DNA of 64,000 bases, taken from NCBI RefSeq assembly GCF_017875645.1, contig NZ_JAGGMR010000001.1:2914001-2978000 (forward strand). Reading direction: 5' to 3'. The notes under the pieces are model-generated. The model did no database searches and was not told where the DNA came from. It was given only the letters and a program-made list of their open reading frames with translations. The stretch is from Nocardia goodfellowii. Its GTDB lineage: Bacteria; Actinomycetota; Actinomycetes; Mycobacteriales; Mycobacteriaceae. Below, one piece after another: positions 58,943 to 64,000 of the stretch (position 1 is its first letter; each line of letters starts with the position of its first letter). The translations under genes and the position numbers were made by a program.

Positions 58943-60307
58943 ATGCGATCGGGGATGCTGGGGCTGGCGGAGTTGCGGGTGCGGGTGGAGTCGGGAGACA
59001 TCGACACCGTGCTGGTCGCGATGACCGACATGCAGGGCCGATTGCAGGGAAAGCGGTGTGCGGCACAGTATTTCCTGGACGAGGTGATCGGGCACGCCAC
59101 CGAGGCCTGTAATTACCTGCTGGCGGTGGACGTGGAGATGACCACCGTCGACGGCTACGCCATGTCCTCCTGGGACACCGGCTACGGCGATTTCGTGTTG
59201 CGCCCCGACCTGAGCACTCTGCGGCTGCTGCCGTGGTGGCCCGGCACCGCGCTGGTGCTCTGCGATGTCGAGCAGGTGCACCCGAGCGGGACGCCGGTGT
59301 CGGTCTCTCCGCGCCAGGTACTGCGGGCACAGTTGGATCGGCTGGCCGAGCACGGCCTGAAGGCCTATGTGGGGACCGAACTGGAATTCCTGGTGTTCGA
59401 CGACACCTACGAATCCGCCTGGAACAGCGGCTATCGCGCCCTGACGCCCGCCAATCAGTACAACGTCGACTACTCCATGCTGGGGACCGCCCGGGTCGAA
59501 CCGCTGCTGCGCCGCATCCGCAAGGAGATGGCCGGGGCCGGTTTGTATGTCGAGTCGGCCAAGGGCGAGTGCAATCCCGGCCAGCACGAGATCGCCTTCC
59601 GCTACGACGAAGCCCTGGTCACCTGTGACAATCACAGCATCTACAAGACCGGGGCGAAGGAGATCGCCGCGCAGGAGGGGCGCAGCCTCACTTTCATGGC
59701 GAAATACGATGAGCGCGAAGGTAATTCCTGCCATATCCATCTGAGTCTGCGCACCGCGGGCGGCGATCCGGTGTTCGCCGACGGCACGGACGCGGAAATG
59801 TCCACGCTGATGCGGCACTTCTTGGCCGGGCAACTGGACTGCCTGCGTGAGTTCACCTACTTCCTGGCTCCGAACATCAACTCCTACAAGCGATTCGTCG
59901 CGGGCAGCTTCGCGCCGACCGCACTCGCGTGGGGCCGGGACAATCGCACCTGCGCGCTGCGCGTGGTGGGCGCGGGACAATCGCTGCGCATGGAGAACCG
60001 AATACCCGGCGGGGACGTGAATCCCTATCTGGCGGTGGCCGCGACCATCGCCGCCGGTCTGCACGGCATCGAACGCCGGTTGCCGCTGGAGCCGGAATTC
60101 CACGGCAACGCCTACCGCTCACAGCGGCCCCGGGTGCCGAGCACGCTGCGCGAAGCGGCGCGGTTGTTCGGGGAGAGCAAGCTCGCGCGCACCGCTTTCG
60201 GCGATGATGTGGTGGACCACTACCGAAACGCGGCGCGAGTCGAGCTGGATGCCTACGACGCCGCTGTCACCGACTGGGAGCGCATCCGTGGGTTCGAACG
60301 GCTCTGA
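58943..60307 (+). CDS. glutamine synthetase-like gamma-glutamyl ligase (GlnA3/PuuA-type)
   Basis: 454 residues from ATG 58943. GS catalytic domain: GTELEFLVFDDTYESAWN, ESAKGECNPGQHEIAF, EREGNSCHIHLSL and NINSYKRFVAGSFAPTALAWGRDNR. It lacks the features of true GlnA regulation and belongs to the group that couples glutamate to polyamines, ethanolamine or related amines with ATP. First gene of a catabolic operon with an amidotransferase-type hydrolase, aldehyde dehydrogenase and SDR, so the glutamylated amine route (Puu-like) is the likely pathway. Confidence 0.9.
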   Translation: MRSGMLGLAELRVRVESGDIDTVLVAMTDMQGRLQGKRCAAQYFLDEVIGHATEACNYLLAVDVEMTTVDGYAMSSWDTGYGDFVLRPDLSTLRLLPWWPGTALVLCDVEQVHPSGTPVSVSPRQVLRAQLDRLAEHGLKAYVGTELEFLVFDDTYESAWNSGYRALTPANQYNVDYSMLGTARVEPLLRRIRKEMAGAGLYVESAKGECNPGQHEIAFRYDEALVTCDNHSIYKTGAKEIAAQEGRSLTFMAKYDEREGNSCHIHLSLRTAGGDPVFADGTDAEMSTLMRHFLAGQLDCLREFTYFLAPNINSYKRFVAGSFAPTALAWGRDNRTCALRVVGAGQSLRMENRIPGGDVNPYLAVAATIAAGLHGIERRLPLEPEFHGNAYRSQRPRVPSTLREAARLFGESKLARTAFGDDVVDHYRNAARVELDAYDAAVTDWERIRGFERL

Positions 60308-61040
60308 TCCGGTCGCCGGGCGCGGCTCGGCGCGTCCGCTCATCGGCCTGCCCACCTACCGCGAGCGGGCGCGGTTCGGCACCTGGGACACCGAAAGCGC
60401 CGTTCTGCCCATCGGTTACCCCGCCATGGTGGAGCGCGCGGGCGGCATCCCCGTGCTGTTGCCACCCACCGGAGTGGCCCGGCCGGAGTTGGTGCACCGG
60501 CTCGACGGCCTGGTTCTGACCGGCGGCGCCGACATCGACCCGGCCCGCTACGGGCGGCCACTGGAACAAGCTCTCGGCTACACCCGGCCCGATCGGGACG
60601 CGTCGGAATTCGAGCTGTTCACTCTCGCGCGGGCGGCGGGTCTGCCGGTTCTGGCGGTGTGCCGTGGGCTACAGCTGGTCAATGTGGCGCTGGGTGGCAC
60701 GCTGATTCAGCACCTGCCCGATGTGGTGGGCCACGACGAGCACTCCGGCGGCCCCGGCTCGTTCACCGTGCTGCGCGTGCTGACCACGCCGGGCAGCCGT
60801 CTGGCCGCGCTGATCGGGCCCGAGGTGAAGGCGCACTGCCATCACCACCAGGCGATCGAGCAGCTGGCCCCCGGGCTGTCCGCCACGGCGCACACCGCCG
60901 ACGGCACCATAGAAGCCATCGAGGCTCCCGGTGATCCGTTCTTGCTCGGTGTGCAGTGGCACCCGGAGGCCGACACCGCCGACGACCGGCTGATGCGCGC
61001 GCTGGTCGACGCGGCGGCCGCGAGCCGGAATCGCGACTGA
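60288..61040 (+). CDS. gamma-glutamyl-gamma-aminobutyrate hydrolase-like class I amidotransferase (PuuD-type)
   Basis: 250 residues from GTG 60288, which overlaps the end of the ligase gene by 20 bases and has GGGAG seven bases upstream. Peptidase C26 fold: LTGGADIDPARYG, nucleophile Cys125 in AVCRGLQL and GVQWHPEAD with the catalytic His. Releases the gamma-glutamyl group from the intermediate made by the ligase. Overlap with the ligase indicates coupled translation. Confidence 0.9.
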   Translation: MGSNGSDPVAGRGSARPLIGLPTYRERARFGTWDTESAVLPIGYPAMVERAGGIPVLLPPTGVARPELVHRLDGLVLTGGADIDPARYGRPLEQALGYTRPDRDASEFELFTLARAAGLPVLAVCRGLQLVNVALGGTLIQHLPDVVGHDEHSGGPGSFTVLRVLTTPGSRLAALIGPEVKAHCHHHQAIEQLAPGLSATAHTADGTIEAIEAPGDPFLLGVQWHPEADTADDRLMRALVDAAAASRNRD

Positions 61041-61114
61041 GGAACAAGGAAAGACGGCGTCGGCCCGCCGGCCGCCGAACAAGGTGCGGGTGAGCGTGTG
61101 AAGGGAGCGGTGTC

Positions 61115-62476
61115 GTGACGACTACCGAGGTGATCAATCCGGCGACCGAAAAGGTCGTAGCGACAGTAGAACTCGTGGACGCGGCCGGTGCCGACGCCGC
61201 GATCGAGCGGGCGGCGCGTGCGGCGCGGGACTGGCGCGAGGTCGCGCCCGGGGACCGGGCCCGGCTGCTGCGCCGATTCGCCGAGGCGGTCGACGCGAAT
61301 CTGGAAGAACTCGCGCGGCTGGAGGTCGCCAACGCCGGGCACACCATCGGCAACGCGCGCTGGGAGGCGGGCAATGTGCGTGATGTGCTGCACTTCGCCG
61401 CCGGAATGCCGGAACGGCTGCTGGGCAACCAGATTCCGGTGGCGGGCGGCGTGGACATCACGTTCCACGAACCGCTCGGCGTGGTCGGGGTGATCGTGCC
61501 GTGGAACTTCCCGATGCCGATCGCCGCCTGGGGTTTCGCGCCCGCGCTGGCAGCGGGCAACGCGGTGGTGCTGAAGCCCGCCGAACTGACTCCGTTGACC
61601 GCGATCCGGCTGGGTGAGCTCGCACTGGAAGCTGGTCTGCCGGAGCACGTTTTCCAGGTGCTGCCGGGTAAGGGCTCGGTGGTGGGACAGCGGTTCGTCA
61701 CCCATCCGGGCGTCCGCAAGGTGGTCTTCACCGGTTCCACCGAGGTCGGCAAGCAGATCATGGCGGGGTGCGCCGACCAGGTGAAGCGGGTGACCCTGGA
61801 ATTGGGTGGCAAGAGCGCCAATATCGTCTTCGCCGACGCCGACCTGGAGCGCGCCGCCGCCACCGCGCCCTACGGGGTGTTCGACAACGCGGGGCAGGAT
61901 TGTTGCGCCCGGTCGCGAATCCTGGTGCAGCGCGGCGTTTTCGATCGTTTCCTGGAATTGCTGGAACCCGCCGTGCTCGGCGTGCGCGTGGGCGACCCGG
62001 CCGAGGAGACCACCGAAATGGGTCCGCTCATCTCCGCCGCTCATCGCGAGCGGGTGGCCGGTTTCCTGGAGCCGTCGACCAAGATCGCGTTCACCGGGAC
62101 CAAGCCCGAGGGTCCCGGATTCTGGTACCCGCCCACGGTCGTACTGCCGGACGCGCCCACCGATCGCGTGCTCACCGAGGAGATCTTCGGCCCCGTCGTC
62201 GCGGTGCTCCCGTTCGACGACGAAGCCGACGCCCTGCGACTGGCGAACGACACCGACTACGGTCTGTCCGGCTCGATCTGGACCAACGACGTCGGGCGCG
62301 CGCTGCGGGTGTCCCGGGGTGTGGAAGCCGGCAATCTGTCGGTCAATTCGCACTCGTCGGTGCGGTACTGGACCCCGTTCGGCGGCTACAAACAGTCCGG
62401 CCTCGGCCGGGAACTGGGACCCGACGCCGCGCTCGCCTTCACCGAAACCAAGAACGTCTTCATCGCCACCCAGTAG
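61115..62476 (+). CDS. aldehyde dehydrogenase family protein (PuuC-like)
   Basis: 453 residues from ATG 61115. ALDH motifs: VIVPWNFPMPIAAWGFAPALAAGN, LELGGKSANIVFADADL with the general base Glu, and catalytic Cys within GQDCCARSR. NAD(P)-dependent oxidation of an aldehyde from the amine. 75 bases after the hydrolase, same strand. The C-terminal YGLSGSIWTNDVGRALRVSR is typical. Substrate inferred from context: gamma-glutamyl amino aldehyde. Confidence 0.9.
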   Translation: MTTTEVINPATEKVVATVELVDAAGADAAIERAARAARDWREVAPGDRARLLRRFAEAVDANLEELARLEVANAGHTIGNARWEAGNVRDVLHFAAGMPERLLGNQIPVAGGVDITFHEPLGVVGVIVPWNFPMPIAAWGFAPALAAGNAVVLKPAELTPLTAIRLGELALEAGLPEHVFQVLPGKGSVVGQRFVTHPGVRKVVFTGSTEVGKQIMAGCADQVKRVTLELGGKSANIVFADADLERAAATAPYGVFDNAGQDCCARSRILVQRGVFDRFLELLEPAVLGVRVGDPAEETTEMGPLISAAHRERVAGFLEPSTKIAFTGTKPEGPGFWYPPTVVLPDAPTDRVLTEEIFGPVVAVLPFDDEADALRLANDTDYGLSGSIWTNDVGRALRVSRGVEAGNLSVNSHSSVRYWTPFGGYKQSGLGRELGPDAALAFTETKNVFIATQ

Positions 62477-62486
62477 AGGAGAAGTG

Positions 62487-63284
62487 TTGCTGAGTTCATC
62501 CACCCCGCCGGCCGCCGTCCCCGGGCGCTTACACGATCGAGTCGCCGTGGTCACCGGCGGCGGTAGCGGCATCGGCCTCGCCACCGTCCGCCGTTTTGCC
62601 GCGGAGGGTGCGAAAGTTGTTGTGGCCGACATTGATACGGACAGCGGCGAGGCCGCCGCGACGGCGGCCGGTGGCCTGTTCGTCAAGGTCGACGTCACCG
62701 ACGAGGCCCAGGTGCGGGCGATGTTCCAGACCGCGGTGGACACCTACGGCGGCCTCGACATCGCCTTCAACAACGCGGGAATCTCACCGCCGGAGGATGA
62801 TTCGATTCTCACCACCGGCATCGACGCCTGGCGGCGCGTGCAGGAGGTGAACTTGACTTCGGTCTATCTGTGCAGCAAATACGCCATCGAACACATGCTG
62901 GAGCGCGGTAAGGGTTCGGTGATCAACACCGCCTCCTTCGTCGCCGTAATGGGCGCGGCCACCTCGCAGATCTCCTACACCGCCTCCAAGGGCGGCGTGC
63001 TCGCCATGAGCCGCGAACTCGGAGTTCAGTTCGCGCGTCAGGGCATTCGCGTCAACGCCCTGTGCCCTGGACCGGTGAACACCCCGCTGCTCCAAGAGTT
63101 GTTCGCCAAGGACCCGGAACGCGCCGCTCGTCGCCTCGTGCACATCCCGGTGGGCCGGTTCGCCGAACCCGAGGAAATCGCCGCCGCCGTGGCGTTTCTC
63201 GCCAGCGACGACGCGTCGTTCATCACCGCGTCCCAATTCCTGGTGGACGGCGGGATCGCCGGGGCGTATGTAACACCGCTGTAG
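62487..63284 (+). CDS. SDR oxidoreductase of the gamma-glutamylation operon
   Basis: 265 residues from TTG 62487, five bases after AGGAG; GTG 62484 is an alternative. Standard SDR: TGGGSGIG, NNAG, YTASK with catalytic Tyr and Lys and a C-terminal VDGG. NAD(P)H-dependent; substrate unknown. It starts 8 bases after the ALDH stop, so it is the fourth gene of the operon. Its role beside an ALDH could be to remove an alcohol or aldehyde by-product of amine breakdown. Confidence 0.88.
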   Translation: MLSSSTPPAAVPGRLHDRVAVVTGGGSGIGLATVRRFAAEGAKVVVADIDTDSGEAAATAAGGLFVKVDVTDEAQVRAMFQTAVDTYGGLDIAFNNAGISPPEDDSILTTGIDAWRRVQEVNLTSVYLCSKYAIEHMLERGKGSVINTASFVAVMGAATSQISYTASKGGVLAMSRELGVQFARQGIRVNALCPGPVNTPLLQELFAKDPERAARRLVHIPVGRFAEPEEIAAAVAFLASDDASFITASQFLVDGGIAGAYVTPL

Positions 63285-63336
63285 GACAACCGATTCCACT
63301 GGTAGAACGGTGAACTACTCGGGGAGGGTTGACACC

Positions 63337-63558
63337 ATGGCCGTCCGGTTCTGCGCAGGTGACGGCTGCCGACGCATGCTCTCGATCTCGGTGATCCCCG
63401 GCGGCAATCCGGTCGCGCGGGCCGACCCCGAACACTTCGCCGTCCGCTTCCGCACCTGCACGGTCTGCCGCTCGGGGTTCTGCGATCGGTGCCTGCCCGA
63501 GGATTCCCCGTTCTACCGGCTCCGCGCCTGCCCGAAATGCGGTGCCGATCTGCTCTGA
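63337..63558 (+). CDS. small Cys-rich (double zinc-finger) protein
   Basis: 73 residues from ATG 63337, with GGGGAGGG nine bases upstream. Eight cysteines in four pairs: C6/C11, C41/C44, C49/C52 and C65/C68, which could bind two zinc ions. No signal peptide. Function unknown. Starts 53 bases after the SDR stop on the same strand. Confidence 0.8.
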   Translation: MAVRFCAGDGCRRMLSISVIPGGNPVARADPEHFAVRFRTCTVCRSGFCDRCLPEDSPFYRLRACPKCGADLL

Positions 63559-63653
63559 GCAGTCGGCGCACCGGATCTAGCACTTCAGGGTGATGCGGGG
63601 GTGCGCTGTCTCCCGTGACGATCCCCTCAGCAGGCGATCTGGAGGGACGGACG

Positions 63654-64000
63654 ATGAAGTGGTGGTGGGTGGCCGGTGCGGCCATGGTGTCGGCGCTGTT
63701 GTGGCGCTTCGGTTTCGGGCTGACGCCGACGCCGGGTCTGGCGCTGCTCGCGCCGCTGCCGGTGCTGCTGGTGGCGCCGCGGGTATCGGGAAGGGTGACG
63801 TTCGGAATAGGGCTCGGCTCCTGGTTGGCCGGGGCGCTGATCAGCTTCTGGTCGTACCTGGTCGTCACGCTCGAGCAGCCGGTACCGACTGCCGCCGCGC
63901 TGATCGGTGTCTCCGCGCTGGTGTACGGCGGCGCGGTGACGCTGTGGCGGACGCTGCTGTTGCGCGGACGGGTGGGCCTGGCCGTGCTGGCGCTGCCCGC
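63654..64000 (+). CDS. membrane protein, Lnt-like (apolipoprotein N-acyltransferase family), 3' end outside window
   Basis: 115 codons are visible from ATG 63654 with GGAGGGACGG upstream; the rest is beyond the window. The sequence is a run of hydrophobic segments with MKWWWVAGAAMVSALLW, PLPVLLVAPR and LGSWLAGALISFWSYL. Start and segment order resemble the N-terminal membrane part of Lnt (apolipoprotein N-acyltransferase) proteins; the catalytic nitrilase domain would lie outside. Assignment is tentative. Confidence 0.55.
   Translation, partial: MKWWWVAGAAMVSALLWRFGFGLTPTPGLALLAPLPVLLVAPRVSGRVTFGIGLGSWLAGALISFWSYLVVTLEQPVPTAAALIGVSALVYGGAVTLWRTLLLRGRVGLAVLALP

Overview
The window looks like a chromosomal segment of a high-GC, mycolic-acid-bearing actinomycete, most likely Nocardia or a close relative. 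The evidence is GC-rich codon choice, frequent GTG starts, and typical Mycobacteriales genes: type VII secretion (ESX) style substrates, an EspR-like regulator, an AftB-like arabinosyltransferase, a resuscitation-promoting factor, FdxA ferredoxin, an IdeR/DtxR-like iron box, a SigF-type sigma factor with its anti-sigma factor, and many short secreted or lipid-anchored proteins. The genus is an inference; no rRNA or tRNA was seen to confirm it. I saw no insertion sequence, prophage, CRISPR array or replication origin.

Layout, left to right. 1-1673: three minus-strand genes for ESX-type secreted helical proteins, the last running off the window. 1.8-6 kb: an alpha/beta hydrolase behind a palindromic operator, a secreted glycine-rich protein, a DUF4822 lipoprotein, a methyltransferase, and a SigB/SigF-type sigma factor with no adjacent anti-sigma gene. 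6.2-8 kb: AftB-like membrane glycosyltransferase. 8.07-13.9 kb: a cobalamin riboswitch followed by an Opp/Nik-type ABC importer whose second permease and both ATPases are fused in one polypeptide, translationally coupled to a short-chain dehydrogenase. 15.1-20.1 kb: an iron-siderophore binding lipoprotein with IdeR-like boxes, then a four-gene minus-strand operon with 4-nt overlaps (PaaK-like adenylating enzyme, dimeric-barrel protein, YghO-like acyltransferase, Acg-type nitroreductase). 20.2-29 kb: hydrolase, YkuD-type protein, membrane protein, two GNAT enzymes, LysR regulator, FdxA, SNase-like protein and a second glycine-rich secreted protein. 29.2-31.3 kb: an EspR-like DNA-binding protein, a multi-pass membrane protein and an ImmA/IrrE metallopeptidase.

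32-38 kb holds mostly housekeeping or unknown genes: Zn-ribbon protein, DUF397, YaeQ, PhoD phosphatase, MFS transporter, a Nudix-SRPBCC fusion and a YjbR protein. 38.6-42.8 kb: a tight overlapping operon of two large membrane proteins, a 57-residue membrane peptide and a cupredoxin-like lipoprotein, facing a second cupredoxin lipoprotein with a full set of type-1 copper ligands. 43-47 kb: stand-alone LigD-type polymerase and the anti-sigma/SigF pair. 47-55.5 kb: oxidoreductases, MBL hydrolase, Rpf, a SnoaL-like protein, a GH65 lipoprotein with a discoidin-like tail, and a PAP2-diacylglycerol-kinase fusion. 55.5-58.8 kb: molybdate operon modCBA plus an HTH-Mop regulator. 58.9-63.3 kb: a gamma-glutamylation catabolic operon (glutamine-synthetase-like ligase, class I amidotransferase hydrolase, aldehyde dehydrogenase, SDR), then a Cys-rich small protein and the start of an Lnt-like membrane protein.

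Most operons show stop/start overlaps (ATGA or GTGA), so gene order gives good functional hints. The most promising undescribed assemblies are the riboswitch-controlled fused transporter with its coupled SDR, the four-gene PaaK-like operon, the cupredoxin/membrane-protein cluster, and the ImmA/membrane-protein/EspR-like module.
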